A stretch of DNA of 64,000 nucleotides from Acinetobacter sp. ANC 3929 (GCF_000369405.1 NZ_KB850002.1:62001-126000), one strand, 5' to 3'; counted from the first letter of the stretch, positions 25,923-35,147 are shown. A program made the numbers and translations. The notes: a model not told the origin generated them from the letters alone.

Positions 25923-26758
25923 TGAAAGCAATCACTCAAAAATTGCAGCAACTGCGTTGGCAAAAAGTTGATAAGCTCAGTGGCTTGGTTCTCGCTTTAT
26001 TGATTTTGTGGTTGTGCTGGAAATTGGCTTCCTTGTTTTGGTGGGTGCTCGCACCGCCTCAACCGATGCAGTTTGATCGGGTGGAGCTGGGTTCGCAACA
26101 AGCACAAGTGCCTAATATCAGTTCCTTTGCTTTATTTAATGAGCCAGCAGCGACCTCCGCTGATGATAATGTCAACTTGGAGTTGCAAGGTGTATTGTTG
26201 GGTCAACCAAATTACTTGTCTTCTGCGGTGATTAAGTTGAATGATACGGCTGAACGTTATCGTGTAGGAGAGACCGTTGGTTCGACTTCATATCAACTGG
26301 CAGAAGTGTATTGGGATCATGTGATCTTGAGACAAGGCAATGGCGCAACTCGAGAAGTAAAGTTTAAGGGGTTGGATAAAGGCCTATATCAACCCATTGC
26401 ACCAGTATTGAATAGCAACAATAGTGTGCCGCCTGCTGCTGCACCAACTCAGAACTCACCACAATCCGCTTTAGGTCAGGCGATCCAGCAAATGCAGGAT
26501 AACCGTGAACAGTACATGAAGAATATGGGGGTAAGTGGCGGTGGTTCAGATGGTTATGAAATATCAGATAAGACCCCATCGAATTTAAAAAATACCTTGG
26601 GTTTGCGTGCTGGCGATCGTATTCTATCGGTCAATGGTCAGAGCGTCGGGCAGGGGCTCAACGAAGTACAATTATTAGAGCAAGTACGTCGTGAAGGGCA
26701 TGCCAAAATAGAAATAAAACGTGGTGATCAAGTGATGACCATACAACAAAGTTTTTAG
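25922..26758 (+). CDS. gspC: Type II secretion system protein C
   Basis: Inner-membrane protein that connects the assembly platform to the GspD secretin. There is one membrane helix near residues 20-42, a homology region domain (NLELQGVLLGQPNYLSSAVI, VGSTSYQLAEVYWDHVIL), a proline/glutamine-rich linker, and a C-terminal PDZ domain (LGLRAGDRILSVNGQSV). Length 278. It lies between gspN and gspD with short spacing. Confidence 0.93.
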   Translation: MKAITQKLQQLRWQKVDKLSGLVLALLILWLCWKLASLFWWVLAPPQPMQFDRVELGSQQAQVPNISSFALFNEPAATSADDNVNLELQGVLLGQPNYLSSAVIKLNDTAERYRVGETVGSTSYQLAEVYWDHVILRQGNGATREVKFKGLDKGLYQPIAPVLNSNNSVPPAAAPTQNSPQSALGQAIQQMQDNREQYMKNMGVSGGGSDGYEISDKTPSNLKNTLGLRAGDRILSVNGQSVGQGLNEVQLLEQVRREGHAKIEIKRGDQVMTIQQSF

Positions 26759-26790
26759 TGATCACACGTCACCATATTAGTTAGGAATAA

Positions 26791-29058
26791 GTGCAGGTTA
26801 TGGCTTTTTTAAATCATCAACGTCCACTTTGGGCATTACTTGCCGCAGCACCTTTGATTGCGACAGTCAGTACCCATGTGCAAGCACAAACATGGAAGAT
26901 CAATCTACGTGATGCAGATTTAACGGCATTTATTAATGAAGTTGCAGATATTACAGGTAAGAACTTTGCGGTTGACCCTCGTGTACGCGGTAATGTAACG
27001 GTTATTTCTAATAAGCCGCTGAATAAAGATGAGGTATATGACCTATTTTTAGGTGTGCTTAACGTCAATGGTGTGGTTGCGCTTCCTTCTGGCAATACGG
27101 TTAAGCTTGTGCCTGATAGTAATGCCAAGAATTCAGGCATTCCTTATGATGCACGGAGTCGTGCAGGTGGCGATCAAATTGTGACACGAGTCATTTGGTT
27201 GCAAAACACCAATCCCAATGATTTGATTCCTGCTTTACGTCCACTTATGCCGCAATTTGCTCATTTAGCAGCAGTTGCAGGAACCAATGCCTTAATCGTT
27301 TCTGATCGTGCAACCAATATTTATCAGCTCGAAAATATTGTGCGTAATCTGGATGGTACGGGTCAAAATGATATTGAAGCGATTAGTTTACAGTCGAGCC
27401 AAGCAGAAGAAGTGATTGGCTTGTTAGAAACGATGAGCGCAACAGGTGCTTCGAAAGACTTTATTGGATCACGTGTTCGGATCATTGCCGATAATCGTAC
27501 CAATCGGATTCTGATTAAAGGGGACCCTGATTCGCGTAAGCGTTTACGTCAAATGGTTGAAATGCTAGATGTGCCATCAGCAGATCGATTAGGCGGCTTA
27601 AAAGTTTTTCGCTTGAAGTACGCCAGCGCAAAAAATTTAGCTGAAATTTTACAAGGTTTGGTGACAGGCCAGTCAGCGTCATCTTCATCGTCGTCGAATA
27701 GTAATAACAGATCAAATTCGATCAACACCCTGACGTCGAATAATCAAAATTCAAGTTCATCTATAGGTTCATCGGTTTCTACGCCTTCGATTAATTTAAA
27801 TAGTAATTCAAACAATAGTCAAAATTCGGCAATTACCAGTTTTAATGGTGCAGGCATCAGTATTATTGCTGACCCAACTCAAAATGCATTGGTGGTCAAA
27901 GCTGATCCACAGTTAATGCGGGAAGTTGAAGCGGCCATTCAACAATTAGATATTCGTCGTCAACAAGTCTTGATTGAAGCCGCAATTATTGAAGTCTCAG
28001 GGGATGATGCAGATCAACTGGGAATTCAATGGGCATTGGGTGATTTAAGTAGTGGTGTAGGTTTGCTTAGCTTTAGTAATGTAGGTGCAAGTCTGGCATC
28101 CATTGCTGCAGGTTATGCTACAGGTGGCGCAAGCGGTGCAGCCGCAGCGATTGCTGGAGATGCCAATAAAGGGAATGGCGCGACGCTTGGGTTGGGGAAT
28201 TTTGAAAACTCACGTAAAGCATATGGCGCACTGATACAGGCATTGAAAACCAACACCAAATCAAACTTCTTGTCTACACCTTCGATTGTCACCATGGACA
28301 ATGAGGAAGCTTATATTGTCGTAGGTCAAAACGTTCCATTTGTCACGGGTTCTGTATCGACGGGAACGTCAGGTACAGTTAACCCTTATACAACGGTTGA
28401 ACGTAAAGATGTGGGTGTTACCTTAAAAGTGATTCCGCATATTGGTGAAAATGGTACGGTTCGCCTTGAAGTTGAACAAGAGGTTTCGGATGTCCAGAAC
28501 AATAAAGGTCAGGCAACAGATCTCGTGACCAATAAGCGTGCTATCAAAACAGCGGTGCTTGCTGAGCATGGGCAAACTGTCGTATTAGGTGGTTTGATAG
28601 CGGACAATACTTCATTGTCACGTCAAGGCGTTCCAGGGTTGAGTAGTATTCCATATCTTGGGCGTTTATTCCGTGCCGATGCGCGTAGTAATATCAAGCG
28701 TAATTTGTTGGTGTTTATACATCCTACAATTGTCGGGGATGCGGATGATGTGCGTCGCCTTTCTCAGCAACGTTATAATCAGCTTTATAGTTTGCAACTC
28801 TCCATGGATAAGAATGGTAATTTTGCAAAGCTCCCTGAAAATGTGGCAGATATTTATAATCCGCGACCTGTGGTCCCTAGCTCTCCTTATCAGAAGGTTC
28901 CAACTGCAACGCAAAACAAAGTTGTTGTGGTTACGACGCCTGTTGCTGTTGAAGAACCGCAAGTTCAGCAGAAAACAGTGCAGCTTCCAGCAAAATCTAC
29001 AGAACGTAGTAAAAATACTGTGACCACCACCACAATTCGCCCTGTGTCTTCACAGTAG
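26791..29058 (+). CDS. gspD: Type II secretion secretin
   Basis: Outer-membrane secretin channel. A signal peptide ends near VQAQ, followed by N0 (WKINLRDADLTAFINEVADI), N1-N3 repeats and the C-terminal secretin core (VPFVTGS, GVTLKVIPHIG, VVLGGLI). Within the N3 region a Ser/Asn-rich stretch of roughly 55 residues (about 27680-27840) is unusually long. A GTG at 26791 and an ATG at 26800 (giving MAFLNHQRP) are both possible; the sequence favours neither strongly, and relatives usually begin at the ATG. The C-terminal tail is rich in Val/Thr/Gln. Confidence 0.95.
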   Translation: MQVMAFLNHQRPLWALLAAAPLIATVSTHVQAQTWKINLRDADLTAFINEVADITGKNFAVDPRVRGNVTVISNKPLNKDEVYDLFLGVLNVNGVVALPSGNTVKLVPDSNAKNSGIPYDARSRAGGDQIVTRVIWLQNTNPNDLIPALRPLMPQFAHLAAVAGTNALIVSDRATNIYQLENIVRNLDGTGQNDIEAISLQSSQAEEVIGLLETMSATGASKDFIGSRVRIIADNRTNRILIKGDPDSRKRLRQMVEMLDVPSADRLGGLKVFRLKYASAKNLAEILQGLVTGQSASSSSSSNSNNRSNSINTLTSNNQNSSSSIGSSVSTPSINLNSNSNNSQNSAITSFNGAGISIIADPTQNALVVKADPQLMREVEAAIQQLDIRRQQVLIEAAIIEVSGDDADQLGIQWALGDLSSGVGLLSFSNVGASLASIAAGYATGGASGAAAAIAGDANKGNGATLGLGNFENSRKAYGALIQALKTNTKSNFLSTPSIVTMDNEEAYIVVGQNVPFVTGSVSTGTSGTVNPYTTVERKDVGVTLKVIPHIGENGTVRLEVEQEVSDVQNNKGQATDLVTNKRAIKTAVLAEHGQTVVLGGLIADNTSLSRQGVPGLSSIPYLGRLFRADARSNIKRNLLVFIHPTIVGDADDVRRLSQQRYNQLYSLQLSMDKNGNFAKLPENVADIYNPRPVVPSSPYQKVPTATQNKVVVVTTPVAVEEPQVQQKTVQLPAKSTERSKNTVTTTTIRPVSSQ

Positions 29059-29121
29059 AAGCACAGAAGCGCTTATGTCACAATGTTATGATTGCAAGAA
29101 ATTATATAAGGATATGCATCT

Positions 29122-29739
29122 ATGACTTGGAAATTACAAGCCATTACAGGTGAATTTACGGGGCAAGAACTGAATATCGAGCGCGACATGTTGGTGGGTA
29201 GACACCAAGATGCCGATATTTTGTTGCAATCAGCAGATATTTCACGTCGTCATGCCGCTTTGTTGTTGAAAGATCAGCAGCTTTGGGTGCAAGACCTCAA
29301 TTCGTCAAATGGTACCTTCATTAATGATGCGCGTGTCGAGCAAGAAACCGAATTGCACGATGGTGATATTTTACAGTTCGCAAGTTTTGTCTTCTCTGTG
29401 CTTGCACCGGCAGCAACTGATGCTGAATTACCTGAAATCGAAATTGAACCTGTGACCTCGACTACACATGATCAAGGTATGCCAAGTATTGCTGAGCGTG
29501 CGGTTGAAACACCAATCACGCGCGATGGTATGCCGCAACAGGTCTCGATTCCAAAACCAGCGCCTATTCCTGAAGGGGTGAGTGTTCAGGCTGTACCTGA
29601 GCCACAACCTGTTGCGATTGATGAACCAGTATCGCGTGTCGCTCAGGAAAAAGAGCAACAAAAGAATGCTTCTGTTGGTTTGATTTCGATTATCGTACTG
29701 ATCATTTTAGCCGTGATTGCCTGGCTGTTCTTTAAATAA
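29122..29739 (+). CDS. FHA-domain tail-anchored membrane protein
   Basis: The 205-residue protein has an N-terminal forkhead-associated domain with the signature GRHQDADILLQSADISRRHA and LNSSNGTFINDARV, which binds phosphothreonine peptides. A proline-rich linker follows, and the protein ends in one membrane helix (GLISIIVLIILAVIAWLFF). It starts 63 bp after gspD on the same strand, so it may be cotranscribed with secretion genes. No Ser/Thr kinase or phosphatase gene lies nearby. Its partner and function are unknown. Confidence 0.85.
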   Translation: MTWKLQAITGEFTGQELNIERDMLVGRHQDADILLQSADISRRHAALLLKDQQLWVQDLNSSNGTFINDARVEQETELHDGDILQFASFVFSVLAPAATDAELPEIEIEPVTSTTHDQGMPSIAERAVETPITRDGMPQQVSIPKPAPIPEGVSVQAVPEPQPVAIDEPVSRVAQEKEQQKNASVGLISIIVLIILAVIAWLFFK

Positions 29740-29760
29740 TCGGGCGAAGCTTCTACAATC

Positions 29761-29789
29761 AAGGCATGCCCACGTTGGTATGCCTTTTT
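29761..29789 (+). terminator. Terminator after the FHA gene
   Basis: AAGGCATGCC pairs with GGTATGCCTT (one G-T pair) around a 6-nt loop, followed by T residues. It sits 21 nt past the stop. Confidence 0.85.
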
Positions 29790-29809
29790 CATTTCTTGGG
29801 TCGAAATAT

Positions 29810-30475
29810 ATGTCTGTTGCTCAATTACAAAGCCGTAGTTTAGTGTTATTTGATCTGGATGGGACACTGGTCGATTCCGCTGCTGATTTATATCGGGCGA
29901 TGAACCTGAGTTTGCTGAAACTGGGTTTGGCGACCGTAACCGAAGCGCAAGTTCGAGTTTGGGTTGGAAAAGGTGCAGCTAAACTGTGTGAGGCTGTGCT
30001 GGAACATTTGTTTGGACAAGTAGAAGCCCAGCAGCAAGAACAACTTCTCAGTACATTTGTTGAGGTCTACGCTCAGGAACTCTGTGTAAATACCCAAGTG
30101 TATGAGGGTGTTTTGCCATTTCTGGATTATTGTCAAACCCATAATATTACCATGGCATGTGTCACCAATAAGCCTGAGCATTTGGCGAAAGGGATACTGG
30201 ATATTCTGCAATTGAGTCCATATTTCAAAATAGTGATTGGTGGTGATAGTTTGCCAGAACGGAAACCGCATCCACTACCGCTGCTGCATTGTGTGGAGCT
30301 GGAAGGCACATCTATAGCCGAAACCTTAATGATTGGTGACTCAAGTAATGACGTAGAGGCGGCAAGACGTGCAGGTATTGATTGTATTGTGGTCAGCTAT
30401 GGCTATAATCATGGAGAAAGTATCTATGACTGCCACCCCCAGCAAGTGGTCGATCGTTTGGCAGAATTAGTTTAA
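29810..30475 (+). CDS. gph: Phosphoglycolate phosphatase (HAD family)
   Basis: Dephosphorylates 2-phosphoglycolate, a product of DNA 3'-end repair. HAD motif I is LFDLDGTLVDS, motif II is the VTNKP segment, the motif III lysine lies in ERKPHPLPL, and motif IV is MIGDSSNDVEAARRAG. I use the ATG at 29810 (221 residues) because the longer frame starts inside the previous terminator. Its location directly before trpE also fits a gph, since gph-trpE pairs are common in pseudomonads. Confidence 0.9.
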   Translation: MSVAQLQSRSLVLFDLDGTLVDSAADLYRAMNLSLLKLGLATVTEAQVRVWVGKGAAKLCEAVLEHLFGQVEAQQQEQLLSTFVEVYAQELCVNTQVYEGVLPFLDYCQTHNITMACVTNKPEHLAKGILDILQLSPYFKIVIGGDSLPERKPHPLPLLHCVELEGTSIAETLMIGDSSNDVEAARRAGIDCIVVSYGYNHGESIYDCHPQQVVDRLAELV

Positions 30476-30497
30476 AAGATTCAATAAGGAGATAGGC

Positions 30498-30533
30498 ATG
30501 AAGATTGTTATGGTTTTTCGATGGCGGGCTTGA
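30498..30533 (+). CDS. Possible trpE leader peptide (11 residues)
   Basis: A short ORF, MKIVMVFRWRA, follows an AAGGAGA ribosome site with ideal spacing and ends 52 nt before trpE. It has one Trp codon, flanked by Arg codons. The 10-bp inverted repeat TATGGTTTTT (30509-30518) / AAAAACCATA (30565-30574) links the ORF to the sequence just before the trpE start. There is no terminator hairpin with a T run, so classical attenuation is not evident. Translational coupling or a leader-peptide mechanism is possible. Confidence 0.45.
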   Translation: MKIVMVFRWRA

Positions 30534-30584
30534 AATAGCACTAAAGAAAAAACGCACAGAAATTAAAAACCATAGAGATGATTC

Positions 30585-32078
30585 ATGACCACTTTAGTAC
30601 AATTTGAGCAATTAAAATCAGCAGGCTATAACACTGTTCCTGTGTATCGCCAACGTTTAGCGGATACTGAAACTCCACTTTCAGTTTTTGCACGTTTTAA
30701 ACACCACAAACAAGCTTATCTATTTGAGTCTGTCGAAGGTGGGGAAAACTGGGCGCGCTACTCCATGATTGGTTTAGGTGAGTCGACCGTTTTTTCCTGC
30801 AATGCAGGCGTACTCACCGTTCAGCACGCAGATGGTGCCGTGACTCAGCAAGATTGCACTGATCCATTTCAATATATTCGAGAGTTTCAAAGCCAATTCA
30901 AGGTGCCTACGCAGATAGAATTACCCGATTTGCCTAATTTTACTGGTGGTTTAGTGGGTTATTTAGGCTATGACGCTGTGCGTTATATTGAGCCAAAACT
31001 CAAGAATGTACCGACTGCCGATCCTGTGACGCTGCCTGATCTATGGTTAATGCTGTCTCAAACAGTGATCGTTTTTGATAATTTGAAAGATACCTTATTT
31101 TTAATTCATCATGCAGATGCAAATCAGCCTGATGCCTATGCTCAAGCTCAGCAAAAGCTAGATCAACTTGAACAATTACTGGCGACACCTGTCAGCCTAC
31201 AAGCAAAACCACATACTGCGCCACATTTTGAATCGATTACAGGAAAGGAAAAATTTCTAGAAACGGTGGAGAAGGTGAAGGAATACATCCGTGCAGGCGA
31301 TGTGATGCAGGTTGTGCCTGGTCAACGTATGGTATCTGACTTTGATGGTGAAGCTTTGCAGGTGTATCGTGCGCTACGTCATTTAAATCCATCGCCGTAT
31401 TTGTTTTTGGTGCAAGGCCAAACTCTAGGTGATAAAAAACCATTTCATATTGTCGGTTCATCACCAGAAATCTTATCTCGTCTGGAAAATGGGATTGCGA
31501 CGGTGCGTCCATTAGCGGGGACGCGACCACGTGGTAAAACCAAAGAAGAAGATCTTGCTTTGGAACAAGATTTGCTTACAGATGAAAAAGAGATTGCCGA
31601 ACATCTCATGTTGATTGATCTAGGCCGTAATGATGTGGGGCGTGTCTCTAAAATCGGGAAAGTACAAGTCACTGATCGTATGGTGATCGAGCGCTATTCG
31701 CATGTGATGCATATTGTCTCCAATGTGCAAGGTGAAGTTCGTGATGATGTCGATGCTTTAGATGTTTTTAAAGCGACATTCCCAGCAGGGACACTTTCAG
31801 GTGCACCAAAAATTCGTGCCATGGAGATTATTGATGAAGTTGAACCCGTAAAACGTGGTGTATTTGGTGGAGCTGTTGGATATTTAGGCTGGCATGGTGA
31901 AATGGACATGTCAATTGCGATCCGTACCTGTGTTATCCGTGATAAAAAAGTCTATGTACAGGCTGGAGCGGGGCTGGTTGCGGACTCAAATCCTGAGTCT
32001 GAGTGGAATGAAACCCAAATAAAAGCTCGCGCAGTGATCAAAGCGGTTGAATTATCGTCAAACGGATTGATTTTATGA
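30585..32078 (+). CDS. trpE: Anthranilate synthase component I
   Basis: Makes anthranilate from chorismate with ammonia supplied by TrpG. The N-terminal region includes LFESVEGGENWARYSMIG, part of the tryptophan feedback site. The catalytic chorismate domain shows AGDVMQVVPGQRM, VRPLAGTRPRGKT, LIDLGRNDVGRV and FPAGTLSGAPKIRAMEII. Length is 497 residues. trpG, trpD and trpC are not in the window, so trpE stands apart as in pseudomonads. A short uORF and inverted repeat precede it. Confidence 0.96.
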   Translation: MTTLVQFEQLKSAGYNTVPVYRQRLADTETPLSVFARFKHHKQAYLFESVEGGENWARYSMIGLGESTVFSCNAGVLTVQHADGAVTQQDCTDPFQYIREFQSQFKVPTQIELPDLPNFTGGLVGYLGYDAVRYIEPKLKNVPTADPVTLPDLWLMLSQTVIVFDNLKDTLFLIHHADANQPDAYAQAQQKLDQLEQLLATPVSLQAKPHTAPHFESITGKEKFLETVEKVKEYIRAGDVMQVVPGQRMVSDFDGEALQVYRALRHLNPSPYLFLVQGQTLGDKKPFHIVGSSPEILSRLENGIATVRPLAGTRPRGKTKEEDLALEQDLLTDEKEIAEHLMLIDLGRNDVGRVSKIGKVQVTDRMVIERYSHVMHIVSNVQGEVRDDVDALDVFKATFPAGTLSGAPKIRAMEIIDEVEPVKRGVFGGAVGYLGWHGEMDMSIAIRTCVIRDKKVYVQAGAGLVADSNPESEWNETQIKARAVIKAVELSSNGLIL

Positions 32079-32107
32079 GTTTTTAGCGATTTTTTTGAAA
32101 AAAGCAC

Positions 32108-32135
32108 TTGCATCGATTCAGAGTTTTGCTAAACT
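32108..32135 (+). promoter_or_regulatory. Putative promoter of the tRNA-tuf cluster
   Basis: TTGCAT and TAAACT are separated by 16 bp and lie 43 bp before the first tRNA. The match to sigma70 is moderate (4 of 6 in each hexamer). Confidence 0.45.
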
Positions 32136-32177
32136 GCACACCGTTCCGATACGAAACGTACGAAACACTAAGAAAGA

Positions 32178-32253
<76 letters not shown>

Positions 32254-32306
32254 TCTTAAAAGTGTGGTAGTATAGTGTAAAGAACAGCACTGTGTAAGTG
32301 TGATAT

Positions 32307-32390
32307 GGTGAGATTCCCGAGCGGCCAAAGGGGGCAGACTGTAACTCTGCTACGAAAGTTTCGAAGGTTCGAATCCTTCTCTCACCACCA
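32307..32390 (+). tRNA. tRNA-Tyr (GTA)
   Basis: Acceptor GGTGAGA pairs with TCTCACC, followed by A and CCA. Anticodon stem GCAGA/TCTGC encloses CTGTAAC, anticodon GTA. A long variable arm (class II tRNA) and T-loop GTTCGAATC are visible. Confidence 0.97.
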
Positions 32391-32423
32391 TCTAACTTCG
32401 ATAGAAGTGGTAAATACCAATAT

Positions 32424-32499
32424 GCGGGAGTAACTCAGTTGGTAGAGTGGCAGCCTTCCAAGCTGCATGTCGCGAGTTCGACCCTCGTCTCCCGCTCCA
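32424..32499 (+). tRNA. tRNA-Gly (TCC)
   Basis: Acceptor GCGGGAG pairs with CTCCCGC then T and CCA. Anticodon stem GCAGC/GCTGC encloses CTTCCAA, anticodon TCC. The T-loop is GTTCGACCC. Confidence 0.97.
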
Positions 32500-32510
32500 T
32501 CGAAGATGTC

Positions 32511-32585
<75 letters not shown>

Positions 32586-32747
32586 GATATAAAACTTAGT
32601 AGAATTTCTACAGATTTTAAAGAAGCAGGCTATTATAGTCTGCTTTTCAAGTATTGGGTGTCTAGTTTTTTAGGCGATTGTCGATAAGTAAGGTTTTTCA
32701 GGGTTGTTTTTCTCTAAACTTGTGTCGACGTAAACGAGGAGAATCAA

Positions 32748-33938
32748 ATGGCTAAGGCTAAGTTTGAACGTAATAAACCACACGTAAACGTGGGTACAAT
32801 TGGTCACGTTGACCATGGTAAAACAACTTTAACTGCTGCAATTGCAACGATCTGTGCAAAAACTTACGGCGGTGAAGCGAAAGATTACTCACAAATCGAC
32901 TCAGCTCCTGAAGAAAAAGCACGTGGTATTACAATTAATACTTCACACGTAGAATACGATTCTCCAATCCGTCACTACGCTCACGTAGACTGCCCGGGCC
33001 ACGCCGATTATGTTAAAAACATGATTACTGGTGCTGCTCAGATGGACGGCGCGATCCTTGTATGTGCTGCGACTGATGGTCCAATGCCACAAACTCGTGA
33101 ACACATCCTTCTTTCACGTCAGGTTGGTGTACCTTACATCATCGTATTCTTGAACAAGTGTGACCTTGTTGATGATGAAGAATTACTTGAATTAGTAGAA
33201 ATGGAAGTTCGTGAACTTCTTTCTACTTATGACTTCCCAGGTGATGATACTCCAATCATCCGTGGTTCAGCTCTTCAAGCATTAAACGGTAACGACGGTC
33301 CTTATGGCGAGAAAGCTGTAATCGATTTAGTTGCTGCACTTGATTCTTACATTCCAGAGCCAGAACGTGCTATCGATAAAGCATTCTTGATGCCAATCGA
33401 AGACGTATTCTCTATCTCAGGCCGTGGTACAGTAGTAACTGGTCGTGTAGAAGCTGGTATCGTAAAAGTTGGTGAAGAAGTTGAAATCGTAGGTATCAAA
33501 GATACGGTTAAGACAACTGTAACTGGCGTAGAAATGTTCCGTAAATTGCTTGACGAAGGTCGTGCAGGCGAGAACTGTGGTGTTCTTCTTCGTGGTACTA
33601 AGCGTGAAGATGTACAACGTGGTCAAGTACTTGCTAAACCAGGTACAATCAAGCCGCACACTAAATTCGATGCAGAAGTATACGTACTTTCTAAAGAAGA
33701 AGGTGGTCGTCATACTCCATTCCTTAACGGTTACCGTCCACAGTTCTACTTCCGTACAACTGACGTAACTGGCGCGATCAAATTACAAGATGGCGTAGAA
33801 ATGGTAATGCCTGGTGACAACGTAGAGATGTCAGTAGAATTAATTCACCCGATCGCAATGGACCCAGGTCTACGTTTTGCGATCCGTGAAGGTGGTCGTA
33901 CTGTAGGTGCTGGTGTTGTTGCTAAAGTAACTGCATAA
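32748..33938 (+). CDS. tuf: Translation elongation factor Tu
   Basis: GTPase that brings aminoacyl-tRNA to the ribosome. G1 is GHVDHGKTTL, the DCPGHADYVKNMI region is G3, and NKCDLVDD is G4. Domains 2 and 3 end with the conserved GGRTVGAGVVAKV. At 396 residues it is standard. Being next to four tRNAs and secE/nusG it corresponds to tufB of E. coli; a second copy probably exists elsewhere. AGGAG precedes the ATG closely. Confidence 0.99.
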   Translation: MAKAKFERNKPHVNVGTIGHVDHGKTTLTAAIATICAKTYGGEAKDYSQIDSAPEEKARGITINTSHVEYDSPIRHYAHVDCPGHADYVKNMITGAAQMDGAILVCAATDGPMPQTREHILLSRQVGVPYIIVFLNKCDLVDDEELLELVEMEVRELLSTYDFPGDDTPIIRGSALQALNGNDGPYGEKAVIDLVAALDSYIPEPERAIDKAFLMPIEDVFSISGRGTVVTGRVEAGIVKVGEEVEIVGIKDTVKTTVTGVEMFRKLLDEGRAGENCGVLLRGTKREDVQRGQVLAKPGTIKPHTKFDAEVYVLSKEEGGRHTPFLNGYRPQFYFRTTDVTGAIKLQDGVEMVMPGDNVEMSVELIHPIAMDPGLRFAIREGGRTVGAGVVAKVTA

Positions 33939-33960
33939 GCCCAATACCGTATGTTACACT

Positions 33961-33988
33961 CAAATCGAAAGCTCCGGCTTTCGATTTG
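33961..33988 (+). terminator. Stable hairpin between tuf and tRNA-Trp
   Basis: CAAATCGAAAGC pairs perfectly with GCTTTCGATTTG around a TCCG loop, a UNCG-type tetraloop. There is no T run, so it may be a processing or partial terminator structure separating the tuf mRNA from tRNA-Trp. Confidence 0.6.
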
Positions 33989-33994
33989 TACGTT

Positions 33995-34070
33995 AGGTCA
34001 GTAGTTCAATTGGTAGAGCGTCGGTCTCCAAAACCGAATGTTGGGGGTTCGAGTCCCTCCTGGCCTGCCA
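33995..34070 (+). tRNA. tRNA-Trp (CCA)
   Basis: Acceptor AGGTCAG pairs with CTGGCCT (one G-T pair), then G and CCA. Anticodon stem TCGGT/ACCGA encloses CTCCAAA, anticodon CCA. It lies between tuf and secE. Confidence 0.97.
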
Positions 34071-34111
34071 CTTTTTTTAAATAAAAAAGCTTAATTCTGG
34101 CTGAGTTGTCA

Positions 34112-34117
34112 TATAAT
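34112..34117 (+). promoter_or_regulatory. Consensus -10 box before secE
   Basis: A perfect TATAAT sits 30 bp before the secE ATG. The matching -35 is weak. Transcription of secE-nusG may start here as well as by read-through from tRNA-Trp. Confidence 0.4.
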
Positions 34118-34146
34118 AAGTCGCGAATTCTACGACGAGTAAAAAA

Positions 34147-34587
34147 ATGTCGAATGATAAATCGCGTGACGCATTAAGCGACGCGCCAATCCCTCAAAGA
34201 AATAATGTTGCAGAAGTTGTAAGCTCTGGTTCACCGCTAGATGTTGTCTTATGGTTGATTGCTATAGCTTTATTAGTCGGTTCAGCATTGGTAAACCAGC
34301 ATTTACCTGCCTATTGGGCACCAGCAAATGATATTTGGGTGCGTGTTGGGGTGATTTTGGCTTGTGTCGTAGTCGCTTTAGGTTTATTATACGCCACCCA
34401 TCAAGGCAAAGGCTTTGTGCGTTTATTGCAAGATGCGCGAATTGAACTGCGTCGAGTGACCTGGCCAACAAAACAAGAGACGATCACGACATCGTGGCAG
34501 GTTCTTTTGGTTGTACTTGTTGCATCATTGGTTTTATGGTGTTTCGACTACGGCTTAGGTTGGTTTATTAAGTTAATTATTGGGTAA
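34147..34587 (+). CDS. secE: Preprotein translocase subunit SecE
   Basis: Essential inner-membrane subunit of the SecYEG channel. The 146-residue protein has three hydrophobic helices and the conserved amphipathic segment before the last one, ARIELRRVTWPTKQETITTSW. It is followed after 7 bp by nusG, the normal order. Confidence 0.95.
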   Translation: MSNDKSRDALSDAPIPQRNNVAEVVSSGSPLDVVLWLIAIALLVGSALVNQHLPAYWAPANDIWVRVGVILACVVVALGLLYATHQGKGFVRLLQDARIELRRVTWPTKQETITTSWQVLLVVLVASLVLWCFDYGLGWFIKLIIG

Positions 34588-34594
34588 GAACGCG

Positions 34595-35128
34595 ATGAAA
34601 CGTTGGTATATTATTCATGCCTATTCAGGCTTTGAAAAACAAGTGATGCGTTCGCTTAATGATCGAATTCAGCGTAGTACTGTTGCTGAAAGCTTTGGTG
34701 AAGTCCTTGTCCCTACTGAAGAAGTAGTGGAAATGAAGGATGGTAAGAAGCGTAAGTCTGAACGTAAATTCTTTCCTGGCTATGTGTTAGTCGAAATGGA
34801 AATGAATGATGATACTTGGCACATCGTAAAAGAGTGTCCAAAGGTTCTTGGTTTTATTGGTGGTACACCAGAGAAGCCAGCACCGATTTCACAACGTGAA
34901 GCTGATGCGATCCTTGCTCGTGTACGCAATACTGGTGAAGCGCCTCGTCCTAAGACGATGTTTGAACCTGGTGAAGAATTGCTCGTTATAGATGGTCCGT
35001 TCACAGACTTTAAAGGAGTCGTGGAGGAAGTGCTATACGAAAAGTCACGTTTAACGTTGACGATTAATGTATTTAATCGACCAACTCAAGTTGAACTCGA
35101 GTTTCGCCAAGTCGAAAAAACAGTTTAA
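34595..35128 (+). CDS. nusG: Transcription termination/antitermination protein NusG
   Basis: Binds RNA polymerase and couples it to Rho or ribosomal protein S10. The NGN domain begins MKRWYIIHAYSGFEKQV, and the KOW domain contains VIDGPFTDFKGVVEEV. I use the ATG at 34595 (177 residues); the frame extends 5 codons upstream without a better start. Confidence 0.96.
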   Translation: MKRWYIIHAYSGFEKQVMRSLNDRIQRSTVAESFGEVLVPTEEVVEMKDGKKRKSERKFFPGYVLVEMEMNDDTWHIVKECPKVLGFIGGTPEKPAPISQREADAILARVRNTGEAPRPKTMFEPGEELLVIDGPFTDFKGVVEEVLYEKSRLTLTINVFNRPTQVELEFRQVEKTV

Positions 35129-35147
35129 TTTGAATAGGTTGTGAAGC

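Noticed and set aside
33417..33713. 98-codon minus-strand frame inside tuf
   Set aside because: Low-complexity, Tyr/Thr/Phe-rich antisense of a highly expressed gene; a codon-bias artefact.
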